A DNA stretch of 8,765 nt from Caldivirga sp. (GTDB lineage Archaea > Thermoproteota > Thermoprotei > Thermoproteales > Thermocladiaceae), in the NCBI GenBank assembly GCA_028275645.1, contig JAPWUH010000041.1, positions 1 through 8,765 of the forward strand, read 5' to 3'. Below, piece after piece: positions 1 to 5,906 of this stretch. Numbering within the stretch: position 1 is the first letter of the stretch; each line of letters opens with the position of its first letter. Below the pieces are notes generated by a model. The model was not told where the DNA came from, made no database searches, and was given only the letters and a program-made list of their open reading frames with translations. The translations under genes and the position numbers were made by a program.

Positions 1-276
1 AAGGGTTAATTCACTGCTTATCTGGGCTGGCATATCCTTGAGACTATGCACAGCTATGTCGGCCTCACCCCTAAGTAAGGCTAGGTTAACCTCCTTCTCA
101 AATATACCTTTAACACCTATCTCGTAAAGTGGCTTATCCAGTACAACATCACCCGTAGTTTTAACTATAACTAACTTGAACTCAACGTCTGGGTTAAACT
201 CAAGTATCCTCCTCATCACTATTTCGGCCTGCCTAATCGATAGGGCCGAACCCCTGGTGGCAACCCTAATTATCAT
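1..276 (-). CDS. hemC: Hydroxymethylbilane synthase (porphobilinogen deaminase), N-terminal part
   Basis: The enzyme joins four porphobilinogen molecules into hydroxymethylbilane in cytoplasmic tetrapyrrole synthesis. The visible 92 codons carry the family's N-terminal landmarks: [15 protein letters not shown] near residues 4-18, KTTGD at about 42-46, [20 protein letters not shown] at about 58-77 and HSLKDMP at about 78-84. The catalytic aspartate and the cysteine that holds the dipyrromethane cofactor lie further on and are outside the window, which cuts the gene at position 1. I placed the start at the ATG 274-276. A GTG directly upstream (277-279) is an equally close alternative, because the TATA-like box at 301-308 centres about 25-28 bp from either. 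The terminal CRISPR repeat ends only about 60 bp upstream and the array reads towards this gene. Confidence 0.93.
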   Translation of the reverse strand, partial: MIIRVATRGSALSIRQAEIVMRRILEFNPDVEFKLVIVKTTGDVVLDKPLYEIGVKGIFEKEVNLALLRGEADIAVHSLKDMPAQISSELTL

Positions 277-300
277 CACTATGTTACCCTAAGCACCATT

Positions 301-308
301 GATAAATT
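301..308 (-). promoter_or_regulatory. hemC: TATA-like box of hemC
   Basis: On the minus strand the bases read GAATTTATC, centred about 28 bp from the ATG and 25 bp from the GTG of hemC. This is the spacing seen at most other genes here and implies a leaderless or nearly leaderless transcript. A 12-bp inverted repeat, ACACCAAGGTGT (317-328), lies just upstream, between the box and the CRISPR array. Confidence 0.5.
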
Positions 309-336
309 CTTCCCTCACACCAAGGTGTTAACCCTT

Positions 337-765
337 CTTCAATTCTCCTTTGAGATCTTCACAATGGGCGTAAGCTTAAATGCGTGCACGCCGCACACAT
401 CCTTCAATTCTCCTTTGAGATCTTCTCACATCAGCACTGTCAGGTGTTATATCACAGATTGTCGGTGCCTTCAATTCTCTTTTGAGATCTTCAGTGCCCT
501 TAACTCTGCGTTAGCGTCCTCCCAGCCCAAGCCTTCAATTCTCTTTTGAGATCCTCACGTTGCTGTTCAGGCTTGTTGGTAATGTACCCGAAGAAAGGTC
601 CTTCAATTCTCTTTTGAGATCCTCTTAGTAGCTCGACCTCACTGCTTGATTCATGCTGCCAGCATAGGCTTATTCCTTCAATTCTCTTTTGAGATCTTCA
701 GCAGCAGTGTTGTACTGGTTCAAAAGCGGTTGAAGAACAGCCTTCAATTCTCTTTTGAGATCTTC
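337..765 (-). CRISPR. CRISPR array, 7 repeats and 6 spacers, transcribed on the minus strand
   Basis: Repeats of 24 bp lie at 337-360, 402-425, 469-492, 533-556, 601-624, 676-699 and 742-765. Spacers are 41, 43, 40, 44, 51 and 42 bp. Six of the seven repeats also have a C in front, so the true unit is probably 25 bp: CCTTCAATTC, then a TCTTTTGAGA core, then TCTTC on the plus strand. The first copy has T in that place, as expected of a decaying trailer end. Read on the minus strand, the repeat ends ATTGAAGG, matching the 8-nt 5' handle of archaeal type I crRNAs (commonly ATTGAAAG), and contains a short TCTC-AAAA-GAGA stem-loop. Handle, degeneracy and flanking AT-rich leader all agree that transcription runs from 765 towards 337. 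No cas gene is in the window, so the processing machinery must be encoded elsewhere. Confidence 0.97.
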
Positions 766-788
766 TGGTTCTTTTGGTTTTTTAGGGG

Positions 789-797
789 TTTTTAAGC
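789..797 (-). promoter_or_regulatory. Putative TATA box of the crRNA precursor
   Basis: On the minus strand the bases read GCTTAAAAA. The centre is about 27 bp from the first repeat (765), so transcription would begin at or just before that repeat. A second candidate, TTTAAAATAAA, lies at about 804-814 and would start transcription roughly 17 bp earlier. Confidence 0.5.
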
Positions 798-1048
798 TTT
801 ACGGTTTATTTTAAATGGTGGCCTTTGGAACAGGGCTCCGGGGCTCATAGAATGAGTCATCCGTGTTCCGATGGTTTTGATGATGGGATTGAATGGTTGT
901 TCCAATTGAAAGGTAATGAAGGAATTGAAATAATGTTCCAATGGTTTTAAATCCAATGTAAAATGAAGAGAATGCACGAAACATGCAAAACAATGACAAG
1001 GCAAATGAACACGAAGAAGCATGAACCAAACGGCAAAAATGCATGAAA

Positions 1049-1076
1049 CATGCATTTTAACCAGTTAAAATGCATG
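1049..1076. repeat. 28-bp near-perfect palindrome in the CRISPR leader
   Basis: CATGCATTTTAAC (1049-1061) and GTTAAAATGCATG (1064-1076) are exact inverse complements, separated only by CA. A further copy of the arm, AAAATGCATG (1036-1045), lies 3 bp upstream in the same orientation as the right arm and can pair with the left arm as well. A partial copy, AATGCACGAAACATGCA, occurs at 971-987. Such a compact dyad suggests a binding site for a dimeric regulator; a hairpin with a 2-base loop is sterically poor. Confidence 0.85.
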
Positions 1077-1188
1077 ATGATTGTTTTAATCGAAGTATAT
1101 GCTGAATCAATGCTGGATTGGGGGTGGTTTGAGGTTTAGGTACTTAGGATGTTCGATTCACGTGAGGCGTGTTTGAGGTTGACGCTGG

Positions 1189-2868
1189 TTAGCCTGTGCC
1201 TTGTCCTGTGTTGTAGGCCTCAATGCCCCTTGTTATGCCTGCTAGGCATGCGTCCAGTTGTGTTGGGTCCTTGACCCCGGCTAGTTGCTTTATGGCTAGG
1301 CAGTTCACTAGGGCCTCCGCCTCTGCTCCGGTTTCAATTAGTCCGCTTGCCTTCTCCAGTAGCCATGGGGGTATTAGGACGCCCCTCTGTTGGGCTACAC
1401 CCACTATTATCGCCTTGACCATTTCAGGCGGTGGCTTGGCCACATAGATCTTTAGGTCACCCAACCTACCTGGCCTTATGAGTGCCTCATCGAGTGCGTT
1501 AACGTTGTTTGTGGTCGCCACCACAAGAACCTTATCATACCTGGACGCCACGCCATCAATGTTCTGAAGCATGACGCTGACCAGCCTATAGCCACCAGCC
1601 CCAGCCTCCTCCCTAGCCCTCCCTATTGAATCCACCTCATCTATGTATATCACGCTTGGCTGAAGCGCCCTGGCCAGTTGGAAAACCTTCTCAAGTCTCC
1701 AGGCCGCCTCCCACGGGCCACCCCTCATTAACCTACCCGCCTTAACTACAATAACCCTAAACCCCCTGTATAACCCAAGCCAGGCAACGTACCCAAGCCC
1801 AAGGGCAGTCTTGCCGGTTCCAGCTGGGCCGTAGAGTAGGACTCCGTGTATTGGCCTAACGCCACTGCCCCTAAAGCTCTCTGAGGCTATTATCAGCTCC
1901 CTCTTAGCCGAGTCCAACCCTATTAGGGCCTCCCAATCCTCACGGTAGTACTTGATTAGCGTGTCCCTGTTCGGTATGTCAGCTATGTTACCGTAGAGCA
2001 TTGGCAAGACATCTATGCTACTGACGTACCAGGAGCCTGCGTAGGAAATGGGTAGTGATGACACTGCCAGGATCAGCGCACCCTGAACACCTTGGATCAG
2101 TGCAGGGTCCATGGGCACCATGGGTATTAGTGATGAAATGGACGCTAGTAAGACCGCTGGTACCGGTGATGCCCAACCCCTAACCAACCTAGCCAATGCA
2201 GGCGAGGCCACGTACACGGCGGCCGCCGTGATGGTTAGGGAGAGGGTGAGGGGGTTTGTGTATGTTGATACGTTTCTGACGAAGACCTCGTAGAAGCCCA
2301 GGGGGCTTAGGCCCACTGGGCTCCATGGGGTTGAGCCCTGCATCACGATACCCACAAGGTACGTTACCATGAAGGTTAAGGTTGGGAGGACGGGCATTGA
2401 GAAGGCCTCAAATGCAGCCGTAACACCACCCGCAACAGCCCAGGCAGCCCCAATCAACGGCCCCGGCCAGGGCTGGAACATGAGTAGGAGTGAGCCTATT
2501 GAGAACAGTGGACTAACCCCCTGGCTGGCCGAGGCGTTGAATAACTTAACCTGGAAACCAACCACGATGAGGGGTATGAGGAGTAGTGGGGTTAGCCTAA
2601 GCATTGAGCCTATAGGGTTCGTGGAGAACCATGGCCAGGAGGCCAGTAGGAGGGCCATGACGTAGGCCAGTAGGCCCAGTACCGAGGCTTGGTTAAACCT
2701 ACCGACACTACCCAACGCCACCAGGCCACCGAAGATGACGAGCATTAGGAGTGAGAAGCTGTGGGGTATCATGAGGAGTGAGAAGGTCACTAAAGGCCCT
2801 AGGGCAATTAGTGAGACCAATAGGCCACCCAACCCAGCTATAATCCTGCTAACACTACTGAACCTCAT
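1189..2868 (-). CDS. Polytopic membrane protein with C-terminal AAA+ ATPase domain
   Basis: The protein has 559 residues. Residues 1-280 are very hydrophobic and contain about eight to ten probable transmembrane segments (around 9-29, 35-53, 62-80, 92-106, 136-155, 160-177, 205-225, 235-253, 260-280). A classical AAA+ domain follows from about 307: Walker A GPAGTGKT (347-354), Walker B VIYIDEVD (406-413), sensor 1 ATTN (451-454), arginine fingers in RPGR (465-468), and a lid with TGAEAEALVN (513-522). The order resembles FtsH, but there are far more membrane spans and no HExxH zinc-protease domain: the protein ends right after the lid. It is thus probably a membrane-anchored unfoldase or remodeller working on the cytoplasmic side; the substrate is unknown. 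The central-pore position reads GGPWE rather than the usual aromatic-x-Gly. A strong TATA-like box lies about 37 bp upstream of the ATG, leaving an approximately 11-nt leader containing GGTG. The product name is an inference from domains. Confidence 0.9.
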   Translation of the reverse strand: MRFSSVSRIIAGLGGLLVSLIALGPLVTFSLLMIPHSFSLLMLVIFGGLVALGSVGRFNQASVLGLLAYVMALLLASWPWFSTNPIGSMLRLTPLLLIPLIVVGFQVKLFNASASQGVSPLFSIGSLLLMFQPWPGPLIGAAWAVAGGVTAAFEAFSMPVLPTLTFMVTYLVGIVMQGSTPWSPVGLSPLGFYEVFVRNVSTYTNPLTLSLTITAAAVYVASPALARLVRGWASPVPAVLLASISSLIPMVPMDPALIQGVQGALILAVSSLPISYAGSWYVSSIDVLPMLYGNIADIPNRDTLIKYYREDWEALIGLDSAKRELIIASESFRGSGVRPIHGVLLYGPAGTGKTALGLGYVAWLGLYRGFRVIVVKAGRLMRGGPWEAAWRLEKVFQLARALQPSVIYIDEVDSIGRAREEAGAGGYRLVSVMLQNIDGVASRYDKVLVVATTNNVNALDEALIRPGRLGDLKIYVAKPPPEMVKAIIVGVAQQRGVLIPPWLLEKASGLIETGAEAEALVNCLAIKQLAGVKDPTQLDACLAGITRGIEAYNTGQGTG

Positions 2869-2898
2869 TGCAACACCAGGGCTAGGTAATACACTAAG

Positions 2899-2910
2899 AA
2901 ATATAAATAT
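2899..2910 (-). promoter_or_regulatory. TATA box of the membrane AAA+ ATPase gene
   Basis: The minus strand reads ATATTTATATTT, a strong archaeal TATA element centred about 37 bp upstream of the ATG at 2868. It predicts a leader of about 10-12 nt, with GGTG close to the start codon as a possible short Shine-Dalgarno. Most other genes in the window have a 26-30 bp spacing, so this gene is one of the few with a leader. Confidence 0.6.
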
Positions 2911-3085
2911 ATCGCTAGGGCACTTAACGATGGCCCTCCCACCTTGGTGGATTTATTAATGGATGGTGGCTCCACCCCCAATGCTCAATCTAATCAACCT
3001 TCACGGTGTATTGCCTACCGATAAACACTTGGTTAACTGAGTTGAATTTGCCGTGGGCTAGTTCTTCACTTTGGGTTAGAACAGG

Positions 3086-4216
3086 CTAGTGTTTGAGGGT
3101 TTTCAACACGTCCCCTGGGTCTACATTAACCTTACCCTCCTTAGCCATGGCCTCAAGGACCCAGTAGTATGCTGGGAGTTGGTAGGCGTATTCATCGTTA
3201 ATCCAAGGCTCCTTAGGCAATTCCGAAAGTTGCTTACCATTGGGTACCCTCACCTTAATTATAATATTCCTCCTAAGGAGTGTCTTAATCGGAATACCTT
3301 TACCGCGCCTTAGGGCGTTCTTAGGAATGTTCACCATTATGAAGCCCTCAAGCCACCTCTCCAGGTCCCACCCATAGTTGAACACGAGGTTCCCAAGCTC
3401 CCTAACATTACCACCAATTAAATTCCACAGCAAATCGGCATCAACATTCCTGGTGTTTGTTAGCCCAGCGACCTCATCAATAACCTCTGTGAAGGCTTTC
3501 TTAGGTAAGTTCCAGAGGAGGAGTGATGTGGTTAACCCCTTGCTACCCAGCCTTACGGCAATATCCACGGCTGCCTGGTCACTCACCGCAAATATGGTGT
3601 TAACCAGTTTATTTGCAAAGGGACCCCACACCTCCTCACTGGGGTGTTCGTGAGCCTCAGCGAAGAATTCAAGCAACCCGGACAGCGCAACATACCCCTT
3701 ATCACCCACCGCCTCCCTAAGGTACTTGTCAAGGTTATCAAAAATTAGGAGCAGTCTCTCAGCCCTTTCAGCCCTGTATCTACGTAATGCGTAAGTGATG
3801 GCGAGCTTCAACGCCTCAGCCACCGCAAAGCCAGCCTTGAAGGTGTCTACGTTGCCGAGTTCTAGGCGAATCCTAGCTAAGACATCATCGCCACTAGGCA
3901 AAGCTCCAGTTAAAACACTTGATAATGCATTCCCCTCAAAATTCATGTAAACCACATAGACGCTGTTAACCGCCTTAAGGGCTTTGCTTACCTGGCGCAG
4001 GAATGTGCTTTTCCCAGCGCCGTATGGCCCATAAATTATCCTCAACCCGGCGTGCCTCAATGCATCATTGAGTAGTACATCAACCTCACGCTCCCTATCC
4101 CTAAACTGAATCCTATAATTACTGAATTCAACGAAGCCACGCATCCCAGCTAAAACCTCACTTAGCTTAAGCTCCATACCTTTATCAGCTCTAGCGATCC
4201 TTATAAACCTTGGCAT
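3086..4216 (-). CDS. Archaeal P-loop ATPase (AAA/STAND-like)
   Basis: The 376-residue soluble protein resembles the large, mostly uncharacterised archaeal ATPase families. FRDRERE (38-44) is the usual lead-in before the nucleotide fold. Walker A GPYGAGKST spans 63-71 and Walker B LLLIFDNLDK spans 155-164 (Asp160). GGNVREL (268-274) matches the GGNxREL motif typical of the lid in these archaeal and MNS-type ATPases. About 100 residues after it form a C-terminal region without a motif I recognise. There are no membrane segments. The frame is open 18 bp further, to an ATG at 4234. I chose the ATG at 4216 because CATAAATC (4238-4245) is centred about 26 bp upstream, which would make it leaderless like most neighbours; this is not certain. 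It lies 76 bp after the deacetylase-like gene on the same strand. Its biological role cannot be told from sequence. Confidence 0.82.
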   Translation of the reverse strand: MPRFIRIARADKGMELKLSEVLAGMRGFVEFSNYRIQFRDREREVDVLLNDALRHAGLRIIYGPYGAGKSTFLRQVSKALKAVNSVYVVYMNFEGNALSSVLTGALPSGDDVLARIRLELGNVDTFKAGFAVAEALKLAITYALRRYRAERAERLLLIFDNLDKYLREAVGDKGYVALSGLLEFFAEAHEHPSEEVWGPFANKLVNTIFAVSDQAAVDIAVRLGSKGLTTSLLLWNLPKKAFTEVIDEVAGLTNTRNVDADLLWNLIGGNVRELGNLVFNYGWDLERWLEGFIMVNIPKNALRRGKGIPIKTLLRRNIIIKVRVPNGKQLSELPKEPWINDEYAYQLPAYYWVLEAMAKEGKVNVDPGDVLKTLKH

Positions 4217-4292
4217 CGCATCGTGAAAAGTCATTTAGATTTATGAACAGACGCAGAGCTTAATGGCTATGTTAAAACTAGAGTCCTTGGGA

Positions 4293-5336
4293 TTAAGTGT
4301 GGTATTGTGGGAATAGTGACCTATGCTGTTCAATCATCTTGTTAAAGTACTTAATAACCACGCCGTCTGATGTTGTCCAGCCTTCGGTGCTCGCGTTATC
4401 CATGCCGTTGCTTACAGCTGCCAGGCTCCTTGAACCAGCCTCTATCACATCGTCCACGTAGCCACCCTCCAGCACGTATATTGAACCACCCGTGACGCCG
4501 TCGTTGATCAGCCTCCTGACCATTTTGAAGACCTCCACGTAGCTGTTTAGGCTTAGGTTTAGGTTTGTTAGTGGGTCTAGGGTGTGGGCGTCGAAGCCTA
4601 AGGAGACGACGATGTAGCTTGGCTTATAATCCCTGAGGGCATTCTCAATGATCCTTAAAACCAAGCCGTAAAGGTCATCACCGGTCATTGGTGGTAGTGG
4701 GATGTTCATGTTGAAGCCCTCCCCATCACCAACCCCAACCTCGTTAACGAAGCCCGTGCCCGGGTATATTGTCCTCGGGTCCTGGTGAGTGCTTATGTAG
4801 AAGACTTTTGACGTGTCGTAGAACAACTCCTGCGTACCGTTACCATGATGCGCGTCAACGTCCAGTATAGCCACCCTGGAGGCGCCACTTCTCAGCAGTA
4901 GGGTTGCAGCCATGGCTGCGTTGTTGAGTATGCAGAAGCCCTGAGTTGGGGCAAGTAGTGCCCTACCCCTGAAGCCCACGTGGTGCCCAGGGGGCCTTAG
5001 TGGGATGTAGATGAACCTCTCCCCCGACCTAGCCAAGTCAACGGCGGTTGCTATAGCCCTCACCTCCGCCTCTAATGCATCGCAGGTACCCTTGGACACG
5101 TACGTATCCTGGTCCAACCTACCTCCAGTGGCGCAGAGTGAGGTCACGTACTCCACGTAATGGTACTCGTGGATTAGGCTGGCCACCTCAAGGAGGTTAG
5201 CCTTAACAGTCGGCTTCACGACCCTCGACAAGCCCTCAACACCCCTCAAGGCGCTCACTGCCCTATTGGGCACCTCGGGATGCCCATTGGGTACCTCATG
5301 CCTTAGGTAGCCCTCGTCGAATATTGTTACGAGCAT
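4293..5336 (-). CDS. Histone deacetylase / acetylpolyamine amidohydrolase family protein
   Basis: This zinc hydrolase of 347 residues has the usual length of the AcuC/APAH/class II deacetylase fold. Its active site is complete: RPPGHH (114-119) with the two catalytic histidines, DVDAHHGNGTQ (159-169) with zinc ligands Asp161 and His163, STHQDP (182-187), GFDAHTLDP (247-255) with zinc ligand Asp249, and EGGY (290-293) with the transition-state tyrosine. It should therefore remove acetyl groups. The substrate could be protein acetyl-lysine, acetylated polyamines, which matter in hyperthermophiles, or another small acetylated amine; sequence alone does not decide. There is no signal peptide, so it is cytoplasmic. 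A TATA-like box at 5361-5370 gives a start about 3 nt before the ATG, so it has its own promoter despite the small upstream gene ending only 48 bp away. Confidence 0.95.
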   Translation of the reverse strand: MLVTIFDEGYLRHEVPNGHPEVPNRAVSALRGVEGLSRVVKPTVKANLLEVASLIHEYHYVEYVTSLCATGGRLDQDTYVSKGTCDALEAEVRAIATAVDLARSGERFIYIPLRPPGHHVGFRGRALLAPTQGFCILNNAAMAATLLLRSGASRVAILDVDAHHGNGTQELFYDTSKVFYISTHQDPRTIYPGTGFVNEVGVGDGEGFNMNIPLPPMTGDDLYGLVLRIIENALRDYKPSYIVVSLGFDAHTLDPLTNLNLSLNSYVEVFKMVRRLINDGVTGGSIYVLEGGYVDDVIEAGSRSLAAVSNGMDNASTEGWTTSDGVVIKYFNKMIEQHRSLFPQYHT

Positions 5337-5360
5337 TAGGCTTAACTGGGCTATACAGGC

Positions 5361-5370
5361 GTTTATTAAT
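5361..5370 (-). promoter_or_regulatory. TATA box of the deacetylase-family gene
   Basis: The minus strand reads ATTAATAAAC, centred about 29 bp upstream of the ATG at 5336. It lies between the stop codon of the upstream small gene and this start, so the two genes need not share a transcript. Confidence 0.55.
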
Positions 5371-5384
5371 GTTGGGCCGCTGAC

Positions 5385-5795
5385 CTAGGCTATGGTATGG
5401 GGGATTCTCCTAACCAGCACCTTAACCCCATTATCGTACCTTAAGGTGTAGTCCACCAGGCCACTTGACTTAAGAACCTCAAGGACCTTGATGAGCCTGT
5501 CCGGTGGTACGTTAAGCTTCTTAACCATGTCATCCAGGTACTCGTCGGAGCTGCCGTTCATTATAACCCTCAGTAGCCCCGACTCAACGTTAACCCTCGT
5601 GGTGAAGAATGCCGAGAGTAGTCTCTGCGACTCAGAGTAGGTCATTGATATGAAGTCCAGCATGGCGCCAACCTTAACCATAACCTCCCTCAACCTGTCC
5701 ACTGCATCATCGATTTCGCTGCAGGGTTCACTACACCTACTCCTATAAGACTCAAGCAGCTTAACCACTTCATCAATGTCCTCAATTATGCCCAT
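5385..5795 (-). CDS. Small helical protein with a winged-helix-like C-terminus
   Basis: I do not recognise the family. The 136-residue protein is acidic and mostly helical in its first 65 residues, with heptad-like stretches suggesting a coiled coil or helical bundle, and a Cys21/Cys25 pair in CSEPC. Residues 86-130 look like a winged helix: LDDMVKKLNVPPDRLIKVL has helix-turn-helix spacing, SSGLVDYTL would form the first wing strand, and VKVLVRR the return strand. A DNA-binding or protein-docking regulator is therefore possible, but this rests on pattern only. The ATG at 5795 is supported by CTTAAATG (5818-5825), centred about 27 bp upstream, implying a leaderless mRNA. The gene diverges from the CPGC thioredoxin-fold gene over a 111-bp promoter region and precedes the deacetylase-like gene on the same strand. 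Confidence 0.8.
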   Translation of the reverse strand: MGIIEDIDEVVKLLESYRSRCSEPCSEIDDAVDRLREVMVKVGAMLDFISMTYSESQRLLSAFFTTRVNVESGLLRVIMNGSSDEYLDDMVKKLNVPPDRLIKVLEVLKSSGLVDYTLRYDNGVKVLVRRIPHTIA

Positions 5796-5817
5796 CCTGG
5801 TTATTACAAGTATGCTT

Positions 5818-5825
5818 CATTTAAG
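5818..5825 (-). promoter_or_regulatory. TATA-like box of the winged-helix-like gene
   Basis: The minus strand reads CTTAAATG, centred about 27 bp from the ATG at 5795. A second AT-rich element, TTATATTAAA, lies at 5832-5841 in the same divergent region and could serve as an alternative promoter. Confidence 0.5.
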
Positions 5826-5876
5826 CCTGGCGTTTAATATAACATGTGCGTGGCTTAATCCGCCGTTAGGTAAGGG

Positions 5877-5884
5877 TTATTAAT
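5877..5884 (+). promoter_or_regulatory. TATA box of the CPGC thioredoxin-fold gene
   Basis: TTATTAAT is centred about 27 bp upstream of the ATG at 5907, predicting a leaderless transcript. It forms the right half of a 111-bp divergent promoter region. Confidence 0.55.
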
Positions 5885-5906
5885 CCACTCACCCACAAGC
5901 CACGTT

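Larger units (their letters stand above)
766..1080 (-). promoter_or_regulatory. CRISPR leader region, AT-rich and non-coding
   Basis: This stretch adjoins the intact end of the array and has no convincing gene. It is markedly more AT-rich than the flanking genes and packed with short repeats: TGTTCC boxes at 864-869, 898-903 and 934-939 plus the inverted GGAACA at 827-832; ATTGAA at 888-893, 905-910 and 924-929; and TGCATG palindromes at 1036-1076. Archaeal leaders carry the crRNA promoter and the sequences that direct new-spacer insertion, so these repeats are candidates for such sites. The right-hand limit is uncertain. From about 1081 to 1188 base composition returns towards that of the neighbouring gene, and I see nothing definite there apart from an 8-bp palindrome TCACGTGA at 1158-1165. 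Confidence 0.7.

Noticed and set aside
325..549. Open frame on the plus strand over the CRISPR array
   Set aside because: It is made of repeat and spacer sequence; the recurring FSFEIF peptide is the repeat itself translated.
792..1055. Open frames on the minus strand across the CRISPR leader
   Set aside because: They encode a peptide rich in Cys, His and Phe from an AT-rich, repeat-laden region, with two overlapping frames open at once and repeated motifs that come from the DNA repeats. This looks like leader DNA, not a gene.
1149..1165. GTTCGATTC resembling a tRNA T-loop
   Set aside because: The flanking bases do not form a 5-bp T stem, and no acceptor, D or anticodon arms can be found around it.
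2111..2665. Plus-strand open frames within the membrane AAA+ gene
   Set aside because: They are opposite-strand shadows of a frame with complete AAA+ motifs.
1189..2868. Membrane AAA+ gene as a CRISPR-associated component
   Set aside because: It ends near the array's leader, but it has no Cas-like domain, its own promoter, and no shared transcript with the array. Adjacency alone is not evidence.
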